Part shown: positions 6,759 through 14,272 of the stretch, in pieces
Layout: each line of letters begins with the position of its first letter
How positions within the stretch are numbered: the stretch's first letter is position 1
Source of the DNA: Armatimonadota bacterium
GTDB lineage: Bacteria > Armatimonadota > HRBIN16
Assembly: GCA_028275265.1 (NCBI GenBank)
Contig: JAPWUZ010000011.1
Location: 1 to 22,218 of the forward strand
Length of the DNA stretch: 22,218 nucleotides
Reading direction: 5' to 3'
Notes under the pieces: generated by a model
What the model was told of the DNA's origin: nothing
The model's input: the letters and a program-made list of their open reading frames with translations, nothing else
Databases searched by the model: none
Translations under genes and position numbers: made by a program

Positions 6759-8828
6759 ATGAGCAAGAGCCTGCCCGAACATCCGCGGGTGTTGTTCAAC
6801 CGCGAGGGCATCGATGCGCTGCGCAAGCGCGTTGAGGGGTGCGAATGGGCGAAGAAGCGCTGGCGCACTGTGCTGCAAAACGGCGCGGAATGGCTCAACG
6901 AAAACATCGTCCTGCCACCGCGCGGGGGCAACTGGTACCACTACTACGCCTGCCCTGAACACGGCGCCGCCCTGCGAACGGGCAAACGCCTCGGCGAGTG
7001 GCAGTGGGAACATATCTGCCCTGTCGACAACAAGGTCTTCCGCAGCGACCCCGCCCGACCCGAGCAGGATTATGATGGCTGTGTGCTGATGGGGGTGCAC
7101 AATCAGCTGGCGAGTCGGCTGAGAGACCTCGGCATCCTCTATCAGGTGACCGCAGACCAGAGATACGCCCGCAAAGCCCGCGAAATCGCCATCCTCTATG
7201 CCGAACGCTATGCCTCTTACCCGCTGCACACTATCCGTGGCGAAGCCCGTATTGGAGGCGGCAAGGTGGGGCCACAGACGCTGGACGAGGCGGTGTGGCT
7301 CATCCCGATGGCGCAGGGGGTGGACCTCATCTGGGACATTCTCTCGGACGCCGAGCGTGAACTGCTGGCGCAAAAGCTGTTCTTGCCCGCCGCCCGCGAG
7401 GTCATCCTGCCCCACCAGATGGGCGTGCACAACATCCAGTGCTGGAAAAACAGCGCGGTGGGACTGACGGGCTTGCTGCTGGGAGATGAAGACCTGATTC
7501 AGAAGGCAATATACGACCCGGAGCGCGGCTACTGGACTCAGATGCGCAAAGGCGTTACCGCCGATGGGATGTGGTGGGAAGGCGCGTGGGGATACCATTT
7601 CTACACGCTTTCCTCCCTCTGGCATCTGACGGAAGCGGCACGCCACTGTGGTGTCGACCTGTACGGTGAAGAGCTCCAGCGCATGTACGACGCTCCGTTT
7701 CGCTTCGCGACCCCCACTCTGCGCCTGCCCGCCTTCAACGATAGCACGGAGGTGGACTTGCGCGCGCAAGCCCCAGCCTATGAGCTCGCCTATGCGCGAT
7801 TTAAGAATCCCCTGTACGTGCAGCTGCTGTCAAGCAGCAATCGCGAGAACGACTATGCGCTCTGGTTTGGCATGGAACCGCTTCCCAAGCCCAGCCCCGT
7901 CACGTGGCGCAGCGCGAACTATCCCACGTCCGGCTACGCGGTCCTGGCAAAAGGACGGGGCGAAAAAGCCACATGGCTCTGCCTGAAGTACGGACCACAT
8001 GGCGGCGGACACGGACACCCTGATAAACTGCACGTCGAACTCCACGCCGACGGCAAGCCTGTTGCCGTAGACCCCGGCATGGCGCGCTATGGCGTGCCCA
8101 TCCATGCAAACTGGTACCGCACCACTCTGGCGCATAACACTCTGGTGGTGGATGAAAAAGACCAGCAGCCCACCGAAGGCAAGTGCCTGCAGTTCGGCAG
8201 CACACGCGGTGTAGATTTCGTGGTGGCTGAGGCGGGGCTCATCTACCCCGGCGCGCGGTTCACTCGCGCCGTCGCCTTGCTGAGCGAGGAGATTGTGGTT
8301 GTGCTGGACTCGGCGCAATGCGAGGCGGAGCATCTTTTAGATGTTGCCCTTCACCTGCAGGGTTCCTGGCAAAGCCCGCCCGAAGGGGCAAAGTGGCAGC
8401 CTCCTGCCACGCGCGGCTACAGCTACCTGAGTGAGGCAACCATCCGCCCGATACAGGAGGCAATCACTCTGCAGGTTCGCCAAAGCCAGAACAACACACT
8501 CACGGTAGCGATAGCCAGTGACGCCCCCTTCGAACTGATTACTGCGCTGGGGGTGGGCAAGCATTCGGAAGACCGCGTGCCCACATTGATTCTGAGGCGT
8601 AAAGCCAGAAGCCTGCGAGCGGTATGGGCATTGCACCTGAAGGGAAAACGGGTACAGGTACAGCTGCCACCTCCTGTTGCCCATACCGGGGAAGCTTTTG
8701 TTGCTCAGGTTATCCCGCCAGACGGTCGAAAACGCCTGCTCGTACTGAACCCAGAGGGCACGCCGATTTCTCTGCCGCTGCCTGACGGTTCGAAGTGGCG
8801 TGCGGAAGGCTACTTCGGTGTGCGGTGA
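6759..8828 (+). CDS. Heparinase II/III family protein (polysaccharide lyase-like)
   Basis: 689 aa. The N-terminal alpha/alpha toroid begins at once with HPRVLF, as in heparinase II and alginate lyase relatives. CPEHG (about residues 65-69) and CPVD (about 88-91) form a small Cys/His element often seen in this family. HNIQCWKNSAVG and WWEGAWGYHFYTLSSL are the conserved active-site-side helices, with candidate catalytic His, Asn and Tyr. The C-terminal beta-sandwich starts with GPHGGGHGHPDKLH (412-425) and continues with the VDPG...YRTTLAHNTLVVD stretch that defines the heparinase II/III-like domain (PF07940). It would cleave uronic-acid-containing polysaccharide by beta-elimination; the substrate is unknown. 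There is no signal peptide, so a cytoplasmic site or export by another route is implied. AGGAGGTGA at 6747-6755 supports the start. The gene is convergent with the phosphohexomutase 9 bp away. Confidence 0.88.
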   Translation: MSKSLPEHPRVLFNREGIDALRKRVEGCEWAKKRWRTVLQNGAEWLNENIVLPPRGGNWYHYYACPEHGAALRTGKRLGEWQWEHICPVDNKVFRSDPARPEQDYDGCVLMGVHNQLASRLRDLGILYQVTADQRYARKAREIAILYAERYASYPLHTIRGEARIGGGKVGPQTLDEAVWLIPMAQGVDLIWDILSDAERELLAQKLFLPAAREVILPHQMGVHNIQCWKNSAVGLTGLLLGDEDLIQKAIYDPERGYWTQMRKGVTADGMWWEGAWGYHFYTLSSLWHLTEAARHCGVDLYGEELQRMYDAPFRFATPTLRLPAFNDSTEVDLRAQAPAYELAYARFKNPLYVQLLSSSNRENDYALWFGMEPLPKPSPVTWRSANYPTSGYAVLAKGRGEKATWLCLKYGPHGGGHGHPDKLHVELHADGKPVAVDPGMARYGVPIHANWYRTTLAHNTLVVDEKDQQPTEGKCLQFGSTRGVDFVVAEAGLIYPGARFTRAVALLSEEIVVVLDSAQCEAEHLLDVALHLQGSWQSPPEGAKWQPPATRGYSYLSEATIRPIQEAITLQVRQSQNNTLTVAIASDAPFELITALGVGKHSEDRVPTLILRRKARSLRAVWALHLKGKRVQVQLPPPVAHTGEAFVAQVIPPDGRKRLLVLNPEGTPISLPLPDGSKWRAEGYFGVR

Positions 8829-8837
8829 ATCCCGTCG

Positions 8838-10247
8838 TTACCCCACCAGCTTTTGCATCGCCTCTTTCAGCCCGTTCAGCACTTCTTCATCGTGCGCCTC
8901 GATGTAGCACCGTATCAACGGCTCGGTACCGGAAGGGCGCACTAACACCCATGCATCATCCTCCAGCAGCAGCTTCACGCCGTCTATCAAGTTCGTATTT
9001 ACCACACGCAAACCGTTCAAACTGGCAGGAGGTTCCTCGCGAAAACGACGCATCAGTTCGTTCTTGCGCGCTTCATCCACATGCAGGTCGATGCGCTGCG
9101 TGCGGTACTCTCCGGTCTGCTGCGCCACCTGCGCCAGCGCCTGCTTCAGCGTGACGCCCTCCTTCGCCACCATCTCCGCCATGAGCAGGTCGGCGAGGAT
9201 GCCGTCCTTCTCGGGGATGTGCCCGATGATGCTTAGTCCCCCACTCTCCTCACCGCCGACCAGCGCACCTGTGCGCGCCATCGTACTGCCGACCCACTTG
9301 AAGCCGACAGGCGTTTCGTGCACGGTGATATTGCCATAGCCGCGAGCCAGGGCGTCGATCTGGTGCGTGGTGGCTACGGTGCGCACCGCGTGTCCCTCGC
9401 TGGGCTTTAATTTGTGCAGCAGATACCACAGCGTCAACACAATCACCTGATTGGCAGTAATCATCTCGCCATCCGCGTCCACCACGCCGAAGCGGTCGGC
9501 ATCACCGTCGGTGGACAATCCCAGATGCGCCCCGGTTGCCCGCACACGCTCGCCGAGCAACCGCAGGTTTTGAGGGTTCGGGTCGGGCAGCGAGCCGCCG
9601 AACGCGGGGTTCCGCTCGCCTTTAATGGTTTCCACCTGCGCGCCCACCTCGCGCAAGAACCCGTCCACATATCCGCGTCCGGTAGCATACAACGGGTCAT
9701 AAACCACCTTCAACCCTGCCAGAGCACGGGTGTCCAGCAGTTGATGCAGGTGCGCGAAGTAGTCAGGGCGAGGGTCTATTTTCTGCTTGAGCGAGGGGGT
9801 TCCATCGCGCTTCACGGACGCGGGGTTCTGCAGGCAATAGGCGATTTGCTCCTCAATGGCGTCGGTTGTTTCCGGCAGGGCAGGGTGGCAGGTTTCGGGG
9901 ATGAACTTGATGCCGTTATATTGGGGCGGATTGTGTGAGGCGGTCAGCATCACCGCACCCGCAAGCCCTTTCGCTCGGATGGTATACACAGTAACCGGCG
10001 TGGGCGTGTCGCGCTCGGTGACGAGGGCAGGAATGCCGTTGGCGGTAAGCACATCCGCAATCAGGTCGGCAAACAGGTCGGAAAGCAAACGGGCATCGTA
10101 GCCGATGACCACGCCGCGCTCCCAGCCGCTGCGCGACTTGACATAGTTGGCGATGGCTTGCGCCACCACAGCCACATTGTCAAAAGTAAACTCGCGCGCC
10201 ATGACGGCGCGCCAGCCGTCGGTACCGAATTTGATAGAGACGTTCAA
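8838..10247 (-). CDS. Phosphoglucomutase/phosphomannomutase family alpha-D-phosphohexomutase
   Basis: 469 aa cytoplasmic enzyme that interconverts hexose-1- and hexose-6-phosphates through a phosphoserine, feeding nucleotide-sugar synthesis for envelope polysaccharide. The four family signatures are present: N-terminal FGTDGWR, the phosphoserine loop TASHNPP (Ser104), the Mg loop DGDADR (247-252), the sugar loop GEESGG (about 333) and the C-terminal phosphate loop RPSGTEP (about 440). Sugar specificity (glucose, mannose or glucosamine) cannot be read reliably. The start is TTG at 10247, because AGGAGG (10261-10256 on the minus strand) stands 8 nt before it and it yields the normal family N-terminus. 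The upstream ATG at 10301 would add 18 residues unlike the family and run into a repeat. Together with the LPS genes upstream it may supply precursors. Confidence 0.92.
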   Translation of the reverse strand: MNVSIKFGTDGWRAVMAREFTFDNVAVVAQAIANYVKSRSGWERGVVIGYDARLLSDLFADLIADVLTANGIPALVTERDTPTPVTVYTIRAKGLAGAVMLTASHNPPQYNGIKFIPETCHPALPETTDAIEEQIAYCLQNPASVKRDGTPSLKQKIDPRPDYFAHLHQLLDTRALAGLKVVYDPLYATGRGYVDGFLREVGAQVETIKGERNPAFGGSLPDPNPQNLRLLGERVRATGAHLGLSTDGDADRFGVVDADGEMITANQVIVLTLWYLLHKLKPSEGHAVRTVATTHQIDALARGYGNITVHETPVGFKWVGSTMARTGALVGGEESGGLSIIGHIPEKDGILADLLMAEMVAKEGVTLKQALAQVAQQTGEYRTQRIDLHVDEARKNELMRRFREEPPASLNGLRVVNTNLIDGVKLLLEDDAWVLVRPSGTEPLIRCYIEAHDEEVLNGLKEAMQKLVG

Positions 10248-10296
10248 TATGTGTGCCTCCTGTGTCAATGTAAGTGTTTCAATTGTCATTCTACAT

Positions 10297-10387
10297 GTCA
10301 TCCTGAGCGAAGCGACGAATCTCGGAGACCCTTCGCCAACGCTCAGGGTGACAAGAGTGAGATGCTCCGCTACCGCTCGGCATCACA
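10297..10387. repeat. REP-like palindromic repeat of the 'CHPERSEESR' type
   Basis: GTCATCCTGAGCG (10297-10309) pairs with CGCTCAGGGTGAC (10340-10352), 12 of 13 positions with the odd one a G-T wobble. A shorter hairpin follows with arms GATGC (10361-10365) and GCATC (10379-10383). Read in one plus frame it gives CHPERSDESRR...NAQGDKSEM, the well-known spurious peptide that intergenic repeats of this kind produce in many bacterial genomes. It sits between the phosphohexomutase and the GT9 operon, and no protein is called here. Confidence 0.75.
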
Positions 10388-10407
10388 GGTTAGTGCCTGA
10401 CACCTGT
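10385..10407 (-). terminator. Hairpin after the GT9 operon, possible terminator
   Basis: ACAGGT (10385-10390) and ACCTGT (10402-10407) form a 6-bp stem around an 11-nt loop, 9 nt beyond the stop codon of the last GT9 gene. There is no T-tract on the minus strand, so termination is uncertain; it may belong to the adjoining repeat element. Confidence 0.3.
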
Positions 10408-10415
10408 TTCTTCCT

Positions 10416-11447
10416 TCATTCCCGGCCTGTGCGCGGCGGTTTCACACCCAGCACCTCGTGCGCCGCCTGCAGCACATCTTCCTCTTTCACGGCGTACAGG
10501 TGCTGATGTATTAGTTCCTCCGTCGGACGTACCCCTTCCGGCAAAGGCACGGTCAGCGCACGGTGGCAGTCGTGGTTGTGCGCCCACCGCTGGAACTTGT
10601 GCGGTGCGAATATCGCCACCGTGGGAGTACCCAAAGCCACCGCCGCATGCATCATGCCCGTGTCGTTGCCGATAAGCAGGTCCACCTCTGCCAGCAGTGC
10701 CAGCGCCTCACGCAGGCTGGTACGACCCACCATGTTCAGTGCGCCGTCTTTGAACGACGCCGCTACCTGTTCGGCCACATCCTGCTCGTTATTCGCTCCC
10801 AGCAGGATAACCTGAAAACCGTACTCTTTCTGCAGCTGCTGTGCCACCCAGATGAACCCTTCGGTACGCCAGCGTTTGACGTATGCATCGTTTGCTCCGG
10901 GCTGCACTAATAGTATCGGCGCGCTGAGGTCTATCCCTTCTTTCGTCAGCCGGTCACGTATCGCCTCGCGCTCCTCAGGGGTGACCCACAGTTCCATGTG
11001 CGTGCCCTGGGCGGGCGCGCCACACGCCTCCGCTACGTCCAGCAGGTGCAGAATCTCGTGCTTGGGAGGCTCGTACGGCACCCGCTGTGTCAGCAGGAAG
11101 CCTCTGCCTTCGGTGTCGAAGCCCACTCGCTGGGGTATTCTCGCCATAAACGCCAGCACCGCGCTGCTGAGCGAACGGTTGAACAGCACTGCCATGTCGT
11201 ACTTCTTCCGGCGTAGTACACGCCACATCTCCAGGTCTGTCCTGCGACGCGCCGCAACCGGACGTGCCAGATATTCATGCACGTACGGACAGCCGCGCAG
11301 CAGCTCTCCCGCCGCCGGATTCGATAACAGCGTGATGTGCGCCTGCGGATAGCGTGCTGCCAGAGCGCGCATCGCAGGAACCGCCACAATGGTATCGCCC
11401 AGATAGCGGGACTTGGTGACTATCAAAATGCGTTGGACATCAGACAT
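10416..11447 (-). CDS. Glycosyltransferase family 9 (ADP-heptose:LPS heptosyltransferase-like), second copy
   Basis: 343 aa, GT-B fold, family GT9 (WaaC/WaaF/WaaQ type). These enzymes transfer heptose from ADP-heptose to the LPS inner core on the cytoplasmic face. The N-terminal LGDTIVAVPAMRAL (about 16-29) is the family's first loop. The C-terminal half has PGANDAYVKRW (acceptor-side motif) and IGNDTGMMHAAVALGTPTVAIFAP (nucleotide-binding, about 263-286). It lacks the C-terminal Cys cluster seen in the gene upstream, so the two are diverged paralogues. The ATG overlaps the end of the upstream GT9 gene by 8 bp and has GGAGG about 10 nt before it, inside that gene, indicating translational coupling. 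The true sugar donor may differ from heptose. It is the last gene of the three-gene operon. Confidence 0.88.
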   Translation of the reverse strand: MSDVQRILIVTKSRYLGDTIVAVPAMRALAARYPQAHITLLSNPAAGELLRGCPYVHEYLARPVAARRRTDLEMWRVLRRKKYDMAVLFNRSLSSAVLAFMARIPQRVGFDTEGRGFLLTQRVPYEPPKHEILHLLDVAEACGAPAQGTHMELWVTPEEREAIRDRLTKEGIDLSAPILLVQPGANDAYVKRWRTEGFIWVAQQLQKEYGFQVILLGANNEQDVAEQVAASFKDGALNMVGRTSLREALALLAEVDLLIGNDTGMMHAAVALGTPTVAIFAPHKFQRWAHNHDCHRALTVPLPEGVRPTEELIHQHLYAVKEEDVLQAAHEVLGVKPPRTGRE

Positions 11448-12522
11448 GGGTCTTTACCTCCAGCAGAGTGCGCTCCAGCCTTTGCATCACTTCCGAAACC
11501 GTTATCATGTCCATACAGTCGGAGTGCTCACGGCGAGGCTTCTCACCACTGCACACCGGACACTCGTGCTTGTGTGTAATCAGCCGATGCTCCTGCCCAT
11601 AGGGCGCGGTGCGTACAGGGTCGGTGGGACCGTACAACCCGATGACCGGTCTACCCAGTGCGACAGAGATATGCGCGGAGCCGGTATCTCCGCACAGATG
11701 CACGATGCTCCTGCGCAAAATGGCAGAGAGCTCTTTCAGGTTTGTCCTGCCCACTATATCGGCAAAGGGCACGGAGGTTCGAGAACGAATGTCCTCCGCC
11801 AGCGGGCGGTCTGCTTTGCTACCCACCAGCACCACAGGCAAACGATATTGACGGTCTATCGCGGTGATAAGGTCTGCCCACCGCTCGGTCCGCCAGCGTT
11901 TGAACGGCTGACCTGCAGACGGGTTGATGGAGATGAAACCTTCCGGCGGAGAGATGCCCGCTTCCTTCAGGAGATGGCAAACCCTTTCCTCCGCCTCCGG
12001 CGGGATAAACAGCGGAAACTCCACAGGCTCCGTTTCTGCGCCCAGATAGCGTGCCACGTCCATATACTCCTGCACCGCGTGTTTGCTGGTCGGCTCTTTC
12101 GGCACCACGCAGTTCAACAGCCACGCTCCCTCGCGTTGCCAGTGATAGCCGATACGAACAGGTGCTCCCGTGAGCCACGCCACCACCGCGCTCTTTAACA
12201 AGCCCTGCAGGTCTATCGTCAGCTGGAAGCGCCGGGAGCGCAACTCACCGATCACCCGACGCACCTCCTGCCACGTGCGGGGATGCCACGCACCATGCCG
12301 CCATGCCTTGCCCGGAATGGTCAGCACTTCGTGCAGGTAGGGGTTGCCCGTCACCATCTCAGCACATCGCTCTTCCACAATCCAGCTGATTTGCAAATGG
12401 GGAAAACTGCGTTTGAGGGCTGCGGACACGGGCAAAGCGTGCACCACATCGCCGATGGAGCTCAGCTTCACAATCGCGACCCGCTCGATACCCTGCAAAT
12501 CAACTTGCGGTGCTCGTCGCAT
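11440..12522 (-). CDS. Glycosyltransferase family 9 (heptosyltransferase I/WaaC-like), first copy
   Basis: 360 aa GT-B glycosyltransferase of family GT9. The N-terminus has KLSSIGDVVHALPVSAALK (about 19-37), the standard heptosyltransferase opening, and the C-terminal half has NPSAGQPFKRW and LCGDTGSAHISVALGRPVIGLYGPTDP. A Cys-rich stretch near the end (ECPVCSGEK...SDCMDMI) is commonly seen in GT9 heptosyltransferases. It probably adds the first inner-core sugar to the lipid A-Kdo acceptor; the specificity is inferred. GGAGGAGG lies 3 nt before the ATG (minus strand, about 12533-12526). The gene overlaps the acyltransferase gene by 23 bp upstream and the second GT9 gene by 8 bp downstream, so all three are one operon. 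Confidence 0.9.
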   Translation of the reverse strand: MRRAPQVDLQGIERVAIVKLSSIGDVVHALPVSAALKRSFPHLQISWIVEERCAEMVTGNPYLHEVLTIPGKAWRHGAWHPRTWQEVRRVIGELRSRRFQLTIDLQGLLKSAVVAWLTGAPVRIGYHWQREGAWLLNCVVPKEPTSKHAVQEYMDVARYLGAETEPVEFPLFIPPEAEERVCHLLKEAGISPPEGFISINPSAGQPFKRWRTERWADLITAIDRQYRLPVVLVGSKADRPLAEDIRSRTSVPFADIVGRTNLKELSAILRRSIVHLCGDTGSAHISVALGRPVIGLYGPTDPVRTAPYGQEHRLITHKHECPVCSGEKPRREHSDCMDMITVSEVMQRLERTLLEVKTHV

Positions 12523-13486
12523 ATACCTCCTCCGGCGGGCGTGTTTTCCACCGATTGTGCAGCCACAGCCATTGCGATGGGTGTTTTCGTACCTGTTGCT
12601 CGATAAGCGCGGTAATGTGAGCCATCGTCTCGGTCACGTCGCGTTCCTTGTCACCAGAAGGCTGAACCACAAAGGGCGGCAGCATCTCAAAAAGATAGGT
12701 GTTATCCGGCTGGCGGGTGCAAAACACCGGCAGAATCGGCGCGCCACTGCGCAGGGCAAGCAACGCAGGACCCGCTACCGTGCCCGCCAGTCTGCCGAAA
12801 AAGGGCACAAACACGTCGCCCGCGTTCTGGTCAGGTAGCAGTGCTACCAGCTCGTTGCGTTTTAACGCCTGCAAAACGGCGCGCACCGCCTGTCCTCTTG
12901 GGAATACACGGTATCCGCCCTGCTCGCGGATGCGATTGACCAGCAGGGTGGTCGCCGAATCGTCGGCATCACGCGCAACCACGTTCAGAACATAACCTTT
13001 ACACTGGGTGAGGTACCGCGCGGCGATTTCCCAGTTGCCGTAATGAGCGGTGATGATGAGCGTGCCCTTACCCTGCTGCACACACCACTGCAAATGCTCT
13101 TCGCCCACCAGGGTCACCATGCGGCGCAAATCGTCTGGTGATAAACCGTCCCCCACCAGAAACTCCATCAGCGACTTGGCGAAATGGATGAACACCTGTT
13201 CCACTAACCGACGCCGCTCCCCATCGGACAACGACTCGCCGTACGCCATCTGCAGATTGCGGTCGGCGACCGTGCGGTAGCGACGCGACAGCCGATACGC
13301 CAGTCGACCCAGCCGCTCACCCATCCTGTACAACACAGGTAGAGGCGTACGCTTCGCCATATAGTGCAACCCCAGCAGAGCCATCCGTCCGGCGAAGCCA
13401 CTCATGCGCTTGAGTATGCCCGCTCGCCGCTGCACCGGTTGCAGAGCATTCACCGATTTCGCATGTCGCCCGTTTCCCCTGTCCAT
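12500..13486 (-). CDS. Lysophospholipid/lipid A acyltransferase family protein (LpxL/HtrB-like)
   Basis: 328 aa inner-membrane-associated acyltransferase of the LpxL/HtrB/LpxM family, which adds secondary acyl chains to Kdo-lipid A. The catalytic H-x4-E box is HYGNWE (148-153). Further marks are FPRGQAVRAVL, LPDQNAGDVFVPFFG (about 220-235), and SQWLWLHNRWKTRP near the C-terminus, all typical of lipid A acyltransferases. The region around residues 30-45 is mildly hydrophobic. The start at 13486 was preferred because a promoter fits just upstream; an in-frame ATG at 13525 would lie beyond it and one at residue 28 lacks a ribosome site. No Shine-Dalgarno precedes the chosen ATG. It is the first gene of an operon with two GT9 enzymes, which supports a role in lipid A/LPS assembly. 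A phosphatidylinositol-mannoside-type role is possible but unlikely here. Confidence 0.87.
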   Translation of the reverse strand: MDRGNGRHAKSVNALQPVQRRAGILKRMSGFAGRMALLGLHYMAKRTPLPVLYRMGERLGRLAYRLSRRYRTVADRNLQMAYGESLSDGERRRLVEQVFIHFAKSLMEFLVGDGLSPDDLRRMVTLVGEEHLQWCVQQGKGTLIITAHYGNWEIAARYLTQCKGYVLNVVARDADDSATTLLVNRIREQGGYRVFPRGQAVRAVLQALKRNELVALLPDQNAGDVFVPFFGRLAGTVAGPALLALRSGAPILPVFCTRQPDNTYLFEMLPPFVVQPSGDKERDVTETMAHITALIEQQVRKHPSQWLWLHNRWKTRPPEEVYATSTAS

Positions 13487-13493
13487 TCTGGCT

Positions 13494-13525
13494 ATTATGA
13501 TACCCCTGCCGGGGCGAAACGGCAA
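13494..13525 (-). promoter_or_regulatory. Candidate promoter of the LPS operon, leaderless-type spacing
   Basis: On the minus strand, TTGCCG (13525-13520) is followed after 17 nt by TATCAT (13502-13497). An overlapping CATAAT ends at 13494, exactly 7 nt before the ATG. Transcription would begin within a few nucleotides of the start codon, in keeping with the lack of a Shine-Dalgarno. Confidence 0.4.
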
Positions 13526-13537
13526 GGGCAGAAGGGG

Positions 13538-13565
13538 TTGAGAGCTTCCATGACGAAGATATTAC
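13538..13565 (+). promoter_or_regulatory. Candidate promoter for the YjbH-like/DUF6807 pair
   Basis: TTGAGA (13538-13543; 5 of 6) and TATTAC (13560-13565; 4 of 6) are 16 nt apart. Transcription would start near 13572, leaving a leader that contains GAGGAGG at 13584-13590, 10 nt before the ATG at 13601. Confidence 0.35.
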
Positions 13566-13600
13566 AGACCCAACCACATTCGAGAGGAGGATAGTCTATC

Positions 13601-14248
13601 ATGAAGAAAGTGTTTGCCATTGCCATCTGTGCGGCGTGTGCGCTGCCTGTTCTGGCGCAAAGCACCATCCTGCCTTCACGCAGCGGCACCATCTTTGGTC
13701 CAACCGGACTGTTCAGCGTGCCAACCGCCGATGTGCTGACCGCCCGAAAGTTTCAAATCGGTACGCACTTCGGACGCGACCTGAGCACCGTGGCGGTAAA
13801 CGCAGGCATCGCGAACTTCGTGGAGGTGGGCGTTGCCTATTTGGACCGTGATAATGCGGACAACCGCACCATTGCCAGCGCGAAAGTGCAGTTCATTCCC
13901 ACCGGCTTTGAGAACCTGAAAATCGGCGTGGGAGTGATAGACATCGCGAAAGCAGTGGAGCGAACGGGCTACATCATGGTGACCACCCGCGCAAAGGTTC
14001 CGGTGGAGGTGGAAGACACCGTATCGCAAATCATACTACATGCAGGTTACGGTACGGGCTTGTTCCGCGAGAAGATTATCGGTGGTGCAGAGGGCGTTCT
14101 CAACGGAAAGTGGCGCGTGATTCTGGAGTACGACGGTGATAACGTCAACGGAGGCTTGCGCTACAGCCACGATGAGTATCTGCGCCTGCAAGCAGGTATC
14201 CTGCGCAACCAGATGTTCTTCAGCGCGGGCTACACCATGGAGTTCTAG
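13601..14248 (+). CDS. Exported YjbH-like small outer-membrane beta-barrel candidate
   Basis: 215 aa. A clear Sec signal peptide is present (MKKVFAIAICAACALPVLAQ, cleavage probably after LAQ). The mature part opens with GTIFGPTGLFSVPTADVL, like the opening of YjbH-type outer-membrane proteins associated with exopolysaccharide. It is then mostly alternating short beta strands (IGTHFGRD, VEVGVAYLDR, LKIGVGVIDI, GGLRYSHDEY, MFFSAGYTMEF). The final residue is Phe, as in BAM-inserted barrels. About 10-12 strands could fit, fewer than in full-length YjbH (about 700 aa), so this is a minimal version or a distinct family. GAGGAGG upstream supports the start. The DUF6807 gene follows 24 bp later, surely in the same operon. 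The function is unknown, and the YjbH link is from motif resemblance only. Confidence 0.7.
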   Translation: MKKVFAIAICAACALPVLAQSTILPSRSGTIFGPTGLFSVPTADVLTARKFQIGTHFGRDLSTVAVNAGIANFVEVGVAYLDRDNADNRTIASAKVQFIPTGFENLKIGVGVIDIAKAVERTGYIMVTTRAKVPVEVEDTVSQIILHAGYGTGLFREKIIGGAEGVLNGKWRVILEYDGDNVNGGLRYSHDEYLRLQAGILRNQMFFSAGYTMEF

Positions 14249-14272
14249 TCCAGTATAACGGAGGAAAAAGCC

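Noticed and set aside
6666..7769. 367-aa minus-strand frame opposite the FG-GAP and heparinase genes
   Set aside because: It is a shadow of conserved plus-strand coding sequence without recognisable motifs or a ribosome site.
10158..10400. 80-aa plus-strand frame containing CHPERSDESRR
   Set aside because: It is the spurious translation of a palindromic intergenic repeat and overlaps the phosphohexomutase start.
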